Assembly: GCA_029718625.1 (NCBI GenBank)
Contig: CM056391.1
Span: forward strand, 20,001,218-20,065,217
DNA: 64,000 bases
Reading direction: 5' to 3'
Origin: Synaphobranchus kaupii
Lineage: Eukaryota > Chordata > Actinopteri > Anguilliformes > Synaphobranchidae
Below the pieces are notes generated by a model. That model made no database searches, had not been told where the DNA came from, and saw only the letters and a program-made list of their open reading frames with translations. Of the stretch, positions 8,701-17,178 are shown one piece after another. Each line of letters starts with the position of its first letter. Position 1 is the stretch's first letter. A program made the translations under genes and the position numbers.

Positions 8701-11495
8701 CGGATGGCCGAAGCAGTCTCTCTCTCGCTCTCTCTCTCATAGATTACTCATCAAAACACGCAGTTTATTGACATGCCCAGGTTATATAGTACAACCCTAG
8801 AGCGCCCTCTCCTGGGAATGGAGAGAACCATTTTCACACTACAATATTAATTATGGCAGCTACTGCTATTAATATACATAGCCTATCAAAAATGAAACGC
8901 AGAATTCATTCAGTGAAGGCCAATAACTTGGAGGGTCAGACTGATTCTTTCGTCTGTATAGCCGCATACATTTGAGAATCCTTCTTAGTGAAATCATACT
9001 TATCAGAAAACTACCTAAAGTGCTCAAGGATAGCAGAATATTGCCATGTCTCAACCCAAGACTAAAGTAAAACTTAAGTCATGAACACAAGCCATTCTCC
9101 GAGTCATTGGCATTCAGCGGGCAAATTTTGTAATTTTTCGACAGGCTATGTTTCGTAGTTATAACGAGAAAAGAAAGTTTCTCGTTATAACAAGATCCTT
9201 TTCTCTTAGAATGAAATGCATTGGTATGTCATTATAATGAGAAATTGATCTCATTTTAACAAGAAAAATATCTTGTTTGAACAAGAAAAGACTCTCCATT
9301 ATAACAAGATACTGAGCTGAAAATATTTTATCATTGTGGCAGCAATGCTCTGCTGTGCAGTCGAGACCGTGGAGCACATCCACGCACTAGAACAGTGCCT
9401 GTTTTTTCTATATGCCTTTTTTCCTTTCCAGCCCCATTACTTGACTTGATATAAGACTTAAATATCAGATCTGCACAAAACTTGACGTGAGCACTGGGTA
9501 AAAACATTTTTTTAGTAATGCTTTCCCAGAATGCTTCAGCCTGCTGGCCAAGTATTCAAATATTGTGCACACATTCATATTCTGACATCCATTTCACACA
9601 TCAGTTCAAATATGCTCACTCATCTGGTGCAGTGTTCATATTTTATCCAGCAATTGTGCACATATAACTGTTGTTTTACATTTAGAACAACAGATCATAT
9701 TTTACAGTTACATGCGTCGCTTTAAAGACATGCATCAAAGCTGCCATTATTTGACCATAAAACAGCTGCAAAAACAAGTGGAAATAAAGCGGTGCTCAAA
9801 TAAGGCAGCAAAATATATACAAATATGCAAAGAGACACCGTAAGAAAGCAAGATTTAATAAGTGTGCACAAAACAAATCAATAAATGTCATGCAAAATTT
9901 GCATTACAGCCAAGTTTCTCTGTCTATTTTGAGTGCACACTTATTAAATCTTGCTTACTTACGGTGTCTCTGATCATATATTTGTATACAATAAAACAGC
10001 TGCACATTACGTCAATAACCAGTGATAGATGAGTCAGACTATGATATGAAAATAATTAAATGCACGGTCATATTTTACAAACTGTCACCATCGTAACATT
10101 ACTGGAAACACTGAGAATTTGACAACAGATGCCAGATATTTTACTTTGGAGTAAAACACAAAAAAAAAACTAATCATTAATCAGAAGGCCTGATTAACGT
10201 CGAAGCAGTTTATCCAGTCCCTTACACTTGCCTAAGGACACGGTTGATGAGGTTCCTCATTATTTCCACTTTCTAATTTGATCTAGTGGCCAATTTATTA
10301 CGCACAAACCATAGTACCGTGAAGGTACATGTGACATAAGGTGCACGGTATGTCTTTTTGTGCCACCTTTAAGTAGTGCCACCTATCGACTATCTACCAT
10401 GAAATAACCTCAGAGATTTTCTTCAATATCAGCAGCTAACAAGTGCGACAAAATCACACTGCGAAACCAGATTCGAGTGTATTTTCATTGACTGAAATCT
10501 CACTAAGTTCTAACTTCTCAGAGTTATCTGGATAACTTGATAATCCTGTTTTATGGAATAACGTTACCCCTCTGTTACGGCTTTGATCCGTACTTTCAAG
10601 TGACGTCTTGAGCAAATTCTACGCATACTTGCGCAGCGTCTAGCTCCACGAAGGCGTTTGGGACAACGCCGGCGTAATGAAGTGTAGTTTCACTTCACAT
10701 ACAACTTGAGACAGAAAGACATATACTGAGAAAAAAAACCGTGAGCACAACCCATAGACAAGGTACCCTTCTGATAAATCACGTGTTTGTTTAGGACACT
10801 ATGCAGCTTGTGTCGGGAGATACAACACTATGCACAGTAAACGTAACGCGAAATATAGTTGAACTGCAGAGAAAAGCCAACAGTTACGTTATCTACAAGA
10901 AATACAGTCAAGCGCATCTCACCTTCCGTAGACAATCATTTGCTCGGACAACTTGGTCTTGCATCGTTTTCCTCTTAAACTCCTGTAGATTTTCGAAGTA
11001 CTCTTCAACATCTCGTTCATCCTGCATAAATAAATAATCAAGCACAATCGTCCGACCACATACATCAACAGCAGTGCATAAATATTTCTCAAGCTGTCGG
11101 CAAGGTGTATCCAAATCCCTCTCGGGTTCGTCCTGGTTGGAAGTGCGGTTCAGAAAAATCATGTCCCATATGTTTCCCCCCTCGAAATCAGTCAGGTTGG
11201 GGAAAAATGGCTGTAGAATATCGCTCACACCAGTAAACTGACGATGGATATTTTTAAGATCATCGACCGAGAACAATCCGGCCCAGCTGGTCTGAGTGTC
11301 GGCGAGGGCTAGCTCCTCTTTTCGTCTCTGTCGCTGAAGTGTCCTGTTGTGACAAGTGACCGCAAACTTGCATTCGATAACATTCCATTGTACTATAAAA
11401 CCAAGCTTAAATGTCTCGGTTTCTTCAAAGATATTACTTTTTATAGCTACCCATCCTTCCAGACTGTCTAAACGTTCATAATCTACAGTCGTCAT
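134..11495 (-). CDS. whamm: WHAMM, 5' part of gene (coding exons 1-2; continues past left edge)
   Basis: WHAMM is a WASP-family factor that activates Arp2/3 actin assembly on ER-Golgi membranes and binds microtubules. Two coding exons are visible: 10923-11495 and 134-307, 249 codons in total, joined in phase 0. The first carries DSLEGWVAIK and CHNRTLQRQRR, the second EEEDEAYRELVT and QYLLQPFRDMREL, all matching the N-terminal membrane-binding region as I recall it. The coiled coil, proline-rich region and WH2/CA tail must lie left of base 1. The paralogue JMY shares LLQPFRDMREL, but DSLEGW and EEEDEAY..LVT fit WHAMM better, and JMY has a long insert after the first motif that is absent here. 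The start ATG (11493-11495) has A at -3. Intron 1 (308-10922) is long and filled with repeats. Confidence 0.88.
308..1950. other. WHAMM intron 1, 3'-most part: no gene seen
   Basis: AT-rich intron sequence. Only short chance frames occur on either strand. A purine stretch at 1660-1680 and a TTTT run near 1555 are the only low-complexity features. Confidence 0.6.
1990..2433 (+). repeat. Possible degenerate 5' LTR
   Basis: This block lies directly before a primer-binding-site-like sequence. It has a TATA-like ATATAAATTT near 2352, an AATAAA near 2363, and ends in TTGTTACA. A second LTR copy could not be aligned with confidence. The region 8574-8700 shares only GGCGTGGC..AGATTG, so its left boundary is a guess. 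Confidence 0.3.
2440..2457 (+). other. tRNA-Pro-type primer binding site, degenerate
   Basis: TGGGGGCTCATCTGGAAT matches the classical proline-tRNA retroelement primer site at 15 of 18 positions by my count. It lies upstream of gag and pol remnants in the same orientation, which supports reading this as the 5' end of the same element. Confidence 0.4.
3920..4790 (+). pseudogene. gag remnant with SCAN-like domain
   Basis: The clean part is the 101-codon frame at 4481-4786, with FELVREAYRLKFQ, HGEFAREML and ESEAAVLADEVDQV. This resembles the SCAN-like capsid fold in gag of fish gypsy elements. Upstream, a broken frame from about 3925 reads KKAELQRLVKQLAVEKGIP and then runs into stops. A degenerate zinc knuckle with CHSRHWRNE follows at about 4910-4955. 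Confidence 0.72.
5071..5150 (+). pseudogene. Retroelement protease-region remnant
   Basis: A short stretch reads DYAPFITDCVASLPS and then TVKIL before a stop. This matches the segment leading into the aspartic protease active site of fish gypsy elements. The catalytic D-T/S-G itself is destroyed. Confidence 0.5.
5360..5520 (+). pseudogene. Remnant of region leading into integrase
   Basis: The frame reads ELADPTLKNL near 5455-5485, like the segment before the integrase zinc finger in this element class. Everything from there to 5945, including the integrase core, is missing or replaced by unrelated sequence. Confidence 0.45.
5525..5945. other. Unassigned sequence inside the gypsy-like element, with long poly(G)
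   Basis: It breaks the integrase frame. A GC-rich 140 bp block is followed by 33 consecutive G at 5672-5704 and then AT-rich sequence. No coding similarity was recognised. It may be a secondary insertion. Confidence 0.5.
5948..6166 (+). pseudogene. Integrase C-terminal fragment
   Basis: The frame reads TAYHPQSQGILERFHQTLKS, the conserved end of the retroviral-type integrase core with its glutamate (LERFHQTLK). It hits a stop at 6080 and resumes one base shifted with EVAQESTRFSPNKLV to about 6166. It lies upstream of RT. Confidence 0.75.
6330..6500 (+). pseudogene. Linker before RT (Gmr1-like pol)
   Basis: The frame reads LTEEHHVDIVHLIQSDL and ends in HDDIDVGTATPIK, the segment that precedes the RT fingers in gypsy-type pol. 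The following RT palm (about 6500-6840) is deleted or unrecognisable. Confidence 0.65.
6841..7095 (+). pseudogene. Reverse transcriptase fragment
   Basis: The frame reads GLEGCAAYMDNVVVFSD, where the catalytic YxDD has become YMDN. It continues with FDRLASAYLTVNLAKCEFAK and TYLGMVVDQG. The second catalytic Asp is replaced by Asn, so it cannot be active. Similarity ends after FPVPGA, where unrelated sequence begins. Confidence 0.8.
7100..7525. mobile_element. Unclassified insertion between RT and RNase H
   Basis: About 420 bp separate the end of RT homology from the start of RNase H homology and carry no pol similarity. Near-repeats AAGTCAATGG occur at both ends (about 7111 and 7467). I could not define terminal repeats or a target duplication. 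Roughly 150 nt of RT/RNase H sequence is lost here as well. Confidence 0.35.
7526..8212 (+). pseudogene. RNase H fragment, split by a MITE
   Basis: The frames read NAPVLAAPRFD and EHPVGFFSRKF up to 7673. They resume after the MITE at 7989 with KFNVCQTKYSVVDEK and later NQRLMWWTIFLQP and GTANILADTLGRAP, ending in a stop near 8210. There are several internal stops. Confidence 0.72.
7674..7987. mobile_element. MITE inserted in RNase H remnant (hAT-like)
   Basis: It has imperfect terminal inverted repeats (AAGGCCCACTTGCAT left, ATGCAAGCGGGCCTT right). It is flanked by AAGTTTA at 7667-7673 and 7989-7995, which matches at 7 of 8 positions when the next outer base is counted. Removing it restores a continuous RNase H-like frame (SRKF joined to NVCQTKYS). 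Confidence 0.7.
8217..9150. other. WHAMM intron 1: possible 3' LTR remains, CT-rich tract
   Basis: Sequence after the pol stop includes a purine-rich stretch and two TGTCACG starts (8316, 8574) that could be LTR boundaries; neither could be confirmed. A (CT)n tract lies at 8718-8740. No gene seen. Confidence 0.4.
9158..9310. repeat. Degenerate TTATAACGAGAA-type repeat with perfect 14 bp palindrome
   Basis: GTTATAACGAGAAA at 9158-9171 is mirrored exactly at 9178-9191. At least four more diverged copies (TATAATGAGAAA, TTTAACAAGAAA, TTGAACAAGAAA, TTATAACAAGAT) follow in direct or inverted orientation. Confidence 0.65.
9816..9989. mobile_element. Hairpin (fold-back) MITE-like element
   Basis: About 50 bp arms (9816-9868 and 9932-9989) containing GAGACACCGTAAG..AAGCAAG pair with few mismatches around a 60 bp loop. 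A 14 bp direct repeat, ATAAAACAGCTGCA, lies outside at about 9758 and 9990. Confidence 0.6.
9990..10922. other. WHAMM intron 1 next to exon 1: nothing recognised
   Basis: AT-rich with a CpG-richer patch at about 10560-10690. No ORF with recognisable similarity and no clear repeat. Confidence 0.5.
10923..11495 (-). CDS. whamm: WHAMM coding exon 1
   Basis: 191 codons from the ATG at 11495, ending in CTACGGAAG before a GTGAGA donor, phase 0. It encodes the N-terminal membrane-association domain: DSLEGWVAIK near residue 10, KFAVTCHNRT near 43, SWAGLFSVDDL near 70. It ends near NDCLRK. Confidence 0.88.
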
Positions 11496-11800
11496 CTTAA
11501 ATAGATCTGTACAGCTTGTGTTTTACAGCTGTGTTTACACCTTCCGCCATTTGCAAAACATGAAACTTCAACCTTGACCCCACGACGAGTCATATGTCAC
11601 GTGTCTGGGAAAATCCCTGCTGGAAGCATAAGTTTGACTTACTTTCCTGGCGTTAACAGAGTCAGACTTACAATGCAAGCACGGGGGTCGAATTGCAGTA
11701 GCAACTCCCCAGAGAGGGAGCTCAAGTTGGAAACATCAAGCGTCATACCATATGAAAGTATAACCAACCTTGTAGGCGGTGAGTGTTAAGATACGGAAAA
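11496..11800 (-). promoter_or_regulatory. whamm: Presumed WHAMM 5' UTR and promoter region
   Basis: This lies directly upstream of the WHAMM start codon and contains scattered CpG. No TATA box was identified at a plausible position. A 71-codon plus-strand frame here has no recognisable similarity and is taken as chance. Confidence 0.4.
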
Positions 11801-12192
11801 AGGTCCAGCCGCTGATAAATTATAGGCCTAATAGCCTAAGTGAACATTTCCACCCCAGCGTGGTTTGAGTTTTACTCATAAACCTACCTTGCTCTCATGC
11901 TCCGGGATAATGCTCTTTTGTATCTAACCCGTTATAAATTATGTAGGCGTTTTAGGGGCATATAATTTCCGATCATTTTATTGTTCCAGTTTTCCCATTA
12001 GAAATAGTCTGTACAGTGCGTGACACATATAGTGCACCAACTGTTCACCACTCCAGTTTCCATACTTAAAATTATAGCCTCCTAGAATGAAAAATCCATT
12101 GATATTGAGTGCATATTTATAGCATGTGTAAAAGGAACTCACTTCATGTAATGGCAAACGTAGAGCTGCTAAAACCTCAAGAACTCCCATAT

Positions 12193-12400
12193 GCAAAAGG
12201 TCTGTAAAAATCATACATGGACTTACAAAGTTTTATAAAAATCATATATTAGTATTATATTATATATCTGTATACAATTCTTATACGATCTGTCAATCTA
12301 TGTATGTTAGGGAACTATTTCATTTTAGTCTGAAATGTGCTAGTTCTCTACCACATTTATTTAATAAGTTTTGCATATGTGATTTTTACAGACCTTTTGC
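12193..12400. repeat. Inverted repeat pair, 21 bp perfect arms
   Basis: An identical 21-mer beginning GCAAAAGGTCTGTAAA occurs at 12193-12213 and inverted at 12380-12400, about 166 bp apart. AT-rich sequence lies between. It looks like a small MITE or its relic. Confidence 0.5.
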
Positions 12401-13860
12401 CTATTGGCTTTAAGCCGTGACTTCAATTGTGGTTCATACTGATTTAGTGCTTGTAAATCCACAACTGAGTAGAATGAGACCCTTGATGTCATCATACCAC
12501 AATTGAATTCTCAGTGAGTCAATTGCTTTAGTTTGGTAAATCATGTAGGCTAATCAATTAGCATAGCCACTGACATAATGGCAGCCATTGTCTTTTACAT
12601 GTTATATGAAAGTAGTTTGTTAAAAACACACAGGTGTTTCATATTGTTACATATTACACTCTGAAAACTCTATGCCTGTAGGCTGTAGCAGAATGAATTC
12701 CAATTAAGTCAATATGTCCAGTGGTGTGCACACCTTTTTTGGTACAATCCAATGAAGACCTATTGTCCGAAAAGGGCAAAACACTTCCCAGGTGGAATTG
12801 CATTTGCTGTTAAGTCAGGCACTCAAATGCAACCTTTTGGATGTTGTTGAATTTTTATTATCTTGACAATTTGATTGGCAAAACCCATCCATCTGGTACA
12901 CCATAATAATGCTGCTGGTTACCTTACAATTTATTTTGATCTATTATTTAAATATTTTTGTATTAATATTCAAATTACATTTCAATGCAGTTTAATTTCA
13001 GTGCCACTTTCTTCATTACTCTTTTTATAATAGCACAGAAAACATGCCATGTCTTTTGCCATTTCATTCACAATCATCATTATTGTGAAGTAGGCCACCA
13101 GTCATCAGTGGTGGCCTTCCTGCTGAAATTAAGCAGAATGAAGAGATGGGTGAATGGTAGCCTACTGAAGCACAGCAGTCCACGGAAATCTTTACATTAC
13201 CGTTTAAATGAGTTTTCTGATCTGCCTTTTGTCATATCTAGCATCAGAAAAAGGCAGATCCTTATGCTGCATTTCTCTACACCATATGTAACATAAATCC
13301 TGTCAATTAATTCAATGTGCTAAAAACAAGGGCATGAAGGAGAGAATTGTGTAATAACAGATTTAATTTATTTTGCTTGATTAACAAAAAAAATTTTGAA
13401 TCTAGATTCCACAAGATAGATTTAATATTCCAAGTAGCCCAAAGTCCTGTAGATCTGGCTTAAGCAAATTAAATGGTCATTTTTACTTACTGGCCAGAAG
13501 GTCAGGGTACCGTTCCTCGTACTTGGATAAATCAGTTAGCTGTGCTGACTAAAACCTGGAAACCTCCCCAACATGGAACAATAACATGGAAAAGAGCAAA
13601 AACACTGTTCCAGGTTTTACTCAGCAGTTAGCCAGCTATGAGGACCAGGGCCCTAAGCAATGACATTCATGACAATAACAAACTTGTAAAAAAGAGTTCC
13701 GTGGATAGTGAGATTTGGATAGACATTTGAAAACATGTTGCCTCAGTAATCATGCAATAGGCCTGATCGACATAACACAGACCATCGTTTGTAAATGAAG
13801 ACTACCAGTTGATTTACTGCCATATGCGCAGGAACAGTGCGAGACCATAACAATAACAAA
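12401..13860. other. Intergenic, WHAMM-KHDC4 spacer: no gene seen
   Basis: AT-rich sequence with chance ORFs only. An imperfect hairpin (GACTAAAACCTGGAA near 13547 and TTCCAGGTTTTACTC near 13608) is the only structure noted. Confidence 0.5.
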
Positions 13861-13865
13861 TAGCA

Positions 13866-14110
13866 GCTAGGAGAATGAGGCTGGCTGGACACTGCCACAG
13901 ACATCGCGAGCTTCCAGCCAGTAAGCTGGTCTTGTGGGAGCCAAGCCCAGGGCGCGGGCGACGGTCACGGGGGCGGCCCACACCAACTTTCGTGGACATA
14001 CTCAAGAAGGATGTGGGAGCGGAAACTACTGGGGAGATCGCTGGATGCATGGAAGATCGGGTTGGCTGGAGACGTAGATGGGAGGCCCGTCTGAGGACGA
14101 CCCAATGATA
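13866..14110 (+). pseudogene. LINE reverse-transcriptase C-terminal fragment
   Basis: A 77-codon frame (13875-14108) reads RLAGHCHRHRELPASKLVLW, GRRSRGRPTPTFVDILKKD and WRRRWEARLRTTQ, then a stop. This is the C-terminal tail seen after the RT domain in a common fish non-LTR retrotransposon class. The rest of the element is absent, as expected for a 5'-truncated insertion. The exact clade was not assigned. Confidence 0.72.
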
Positions 14111-15149
14111 ACAAACACCAGCAGTGCTTAATCTGGACATTTCTGTGCTTTTCCTGAAAATTCTTTACCTACAAAAATTTAATCTTCAAGTCTGTGCACA
14201 TCCTTCAGAAATTATCCTTAAAGGATAGTGTTGGGCACTATTGGCATTTCTTTAATTTCTGATAGCGACCTTTGCTTCAGCAATATGCGTATAATTCTAC
14301 AAGCAATTTAAAAAAAAATTATGAAATTGAGTTTAAAATATTGTTCAGCAATGGTCCACCTTGCCCTTTTGAACAAAGTTTTTCATGCTTGAGACTCAAT
14401 TTGCAAGGAGTGTAGGAGGGAGGGTACTGCAAAACATTGATGGCATAACTGCTGTATCAGATTGCGGAACGACCCAGAAAGGCTATTTTTAGGCAGTGTC
14501 CTGCTGCCTCCTGTCATTTTGTTTCAGCTTTGAATATTTCCATTTTGATCCACATTTGCTACTCCAACCTGTCTATCGAAAGTCAGCTGCTGTCAGGAAA
14601 GCGGTACCTCTTGGGTCAGGACAGTAAACAATTGTAACCATGTCCCACAACATAGGAGGCTAGTGTCCCTTTCAGAGGGACTTCACTGTATGGACCAGTC
14701 AAGACTTCACACTTGTAAACAGTTTACAAATGAACAGAACCTCCAATCAGTTCAAACAGCTGAGACTAAATGTAAGCACATCTTTAAGTGTTTAAACTGG
14801 TCATATCCTACTTTTTCAAAAAGCTCACCGAGTAATGACCCAGACAACATCACTTCTGGAAAGTGGAGGGAAACATGGAGCTTTCAGATCGACATTGTTT
14901 ATGAAGAGGGGAACATATCTGGCAGGGAACGAGTCATGGATCTCAAGGCACATTATCACACTGTAGAGGGCAATCTCTGACTTAACACGTAGAACATGAT
15001 GGTTTAAGGACGAATACGGAAATGTTTTTGAACATCAATAAGGTGGCTTGGTGTACATGTGGAGTAGCATGTGTAATGTTTAGACAATCACAATGGATAA
15101 CTCTACCCACCTGCATATTGATAAAACTGTTGCAAATAAATTGGACATG
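14111..15149. other. Intergenic spacer: nothing recognised
   Basis: A 105-codon plus-strand frame at 14663-14980 has no family similarity I recognise and no exon-like context. Confidence 0.45.
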
Positions 15150-15151
15150 TA

Positions 15152-16251
15152 CAGTTGGTCGGACGTTTACATACACTTAATGACTTCAACCTAAAACTAA
15201 TTTTTAACCACTCCACAGATTTCACGTTAGCAAACTATAGTGTTGGCAAGTCAGTTAGGACATTACTTTGTGCATGACAAGTAATTTTTCCAACAATTGT
15301 TTACAGATTATTTCACTAGATCACAATTCCAGTGGGTCAGAAGTTTATATACACTAAGTTGATTGTGCCTTTAAATTTTTAATATTTGGTCGCATATCCT
15401 TTGCATGCCATGACTTCCTGATGTCTGTGACCCAACAACATCAAAAGACTCTTGATATCTTATTTTCTGGTACTCTTACAAGCGATACTATAACCTCTCT
15501 GCATTTGAATGGATCTCTATGGGAATTGGGGGGTGGGACTAGATTTAGCTGTAAATTATGCTGGAACAGTATGGAATACATGACTGGTAAAATGGCTGTA
15601 AGTCATCAAGGGTCAGAGGTATCAAACAAGCCTCAAACCATCACTGCTGCAAGATATGCAGTAGATATGGATGGATCACTTTAAGGGTGGTTTCTCCTGA
15701 CAAATTTCCCTATTGAACTCCATGGAAAAATAAGTCAGAAGAAACCCTTAAAGTTATCCATCCATATCTACTGTATTTCTGGCAGGAGTGTGATGATTTA
15801 GGGCTTGTTTGATACGTCAGACCCTTGATGACTTGGAGCCATTTAGCAGACCATGCGTTTCCATACTGTGTGTAATTTATAGCTAAATCTAGTCCCACCC
15901 CTCAATTCCCAGAGATCCATTCAAATGCAGACGTTATAGTATCGCTTGTAAGAGTACCAGAAAACAAGATATCAAGAGTCTTTTGATGTTGTTGGGTTGC
16001 AGACATCAGGAAGTCATGAAATGATATGGAACCAAATATTAAAAATGTAAAGGCAGTCAACTTAGTGTATGTAAATTAAAAGTGAAATAATCGGTCTGTA
16101 AACAATTGTTGGAAAAATGAATGTCATGCACAAAGTAGATGTCCTAACTGACTTGCCAACACTATAGTTTGCTAACATGAAATCTGTGGAGTGGTTAAAA
16201 ATTAGTTTTAATGACTTAAACCTAAGTATATGTAAACTTCCGACTTCAACT
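15152..16251. mobile_element. Tc1-like (Sleeping Beauty-type ends) 1.1 kb fold-back element
   Basis: The left end follows a TA and starts CAGTTGGTCGGACGTTTACA; the right end, inverted, reads GTTGAAGTCGGAAGTTTACA. About 250 bp inside each end matches the Sleeping Beauty-type inverted/direct repeats, including GTTGGCAAGTCAGTTAGGAC and CCAACAATTGTTTACAGA. Instead of a transposase, the inner 600 bp is also palindromic: TGATGTCTG..ACCCAACAACAT at 15419 mirrors 15970-16010, and GGTTTCTCCTGAC near 15690 mirrors about 15735. The whole element is two arms of roughly 550 bp around a tiny centre near 15710. It lacks coding capacity. Confidence 0.82.
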
Positions 16252-16680
16252 AAACCTTCAGCAAAGAAAAACAGTTCTGTATGAAATTGCCATGGAATAT
16301 CATTAAACTATAGCAGTTGCCATGACAACCCCTATTTTCAGTACAAAGGATAACTGATTGTCACCAGTGCTGTTCATTGGCCAAGACTTCTCAGAAGCGG
16401 TCACATTGCTGTACAGCACTTCAGTTTTCACTAAGATTTTTATAATTTTAATCCCGACTGCCCGAGATGACAATTTGACTTCCTAGAACTCTAGCAGTGA
16501 ATGGATACTGATCAGTGCACACCCCAATCCACCAGCCAACCTTTCAATGTCTTACCAATTCAAATCTTTTGAAACTTTTTATTTTTTAAATGGATCACTA
16601 GATACAAATTTTAAATAAATGTACCAAATTATGTTGTCGAAGGGGATACATTCTTGTGAAACCCCAACACGGCACAAAGA
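16252..16680. other. Spacer downstream of KHDC4
   Basis: No gene or clear repeat seen between the fold-back element and the KHDC4 poly(A) region. Confidence 0.45.
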
Positions 16681-16698
16681 CAAATATCATTAAAATAT

Positions 16699-16704
16699 TT
16701 TATT
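16699..16704 (-). terminator. khdc4: KHDC4 polyadenylation signal AATAAA
   Basis: TTTATT on the plus strand gives AATAAA on the KHDC4 strand, 293 nt after the stop codon, in AT-rich sequence. It is the only canonical signal I noticed close to the stop, so the 3' UTR is probably about 310 nt. Confidence 0.6.
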
Positions 16705-16996
16705 ACACATATATTCCATGGGAACAGTTTTTACAGCAATTTCCAATATGAGAAAAGATTCAATGAAAGTAAGCATGTATGCGTTAGGTGTACTGGTCCA
16801 TAGCAAGTGATGAAAATGATAGGGGAGGTGGATATACACTCAAATTAAAATAAAAATGTAAGTACCTACAGTAAGAGAAATCCTGATTTCAGTGGGAGAG
16901 GCCAATGTGATAAAATCTAGAACAAAGCCTGAGGTCTCAGCAGAGAACTGCAGTGCAATGCTTACATACACCTTAATACAGATAGCTTGAGCTAGC

Positions 16997-17124
16997 TTAC
17001 AAGGAAGCCTTACTGACATGCGTCCTGTCTTCCTCTTCATCAGAGGAATCCCCACCATAGGGGACTAACCCTGACACATCTTCATGGGATTTTGTCTTCT
17101 TCAATGATACAGGGTCATCCATAC
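16997..17124 (-). CDS. khdc4: KHDC4 coding exon 14 and stop
   Basis: 128 nt from a GCTTTGACAG acceptor. It encodes [20 protein letters not shown] and [11 protein letters not shown], then HVSKASL and TAA. The stop sits inside CTTGTAAGC, which also looks like a splice donor. Confidence 0.87.
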
Positions 17125-17136
17125 CTGTCAAAGCAC

Positions 17137-17178
<42 letters not shown>

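Noticed and set aside
10908..11495. JMY as the identity of the left-hand gene
   Set aside because: Shared LLQPFRDMREL, but DSLEGW, the absence of the long JMY insert, and EEEDEAY..LVT fit WHAMM.
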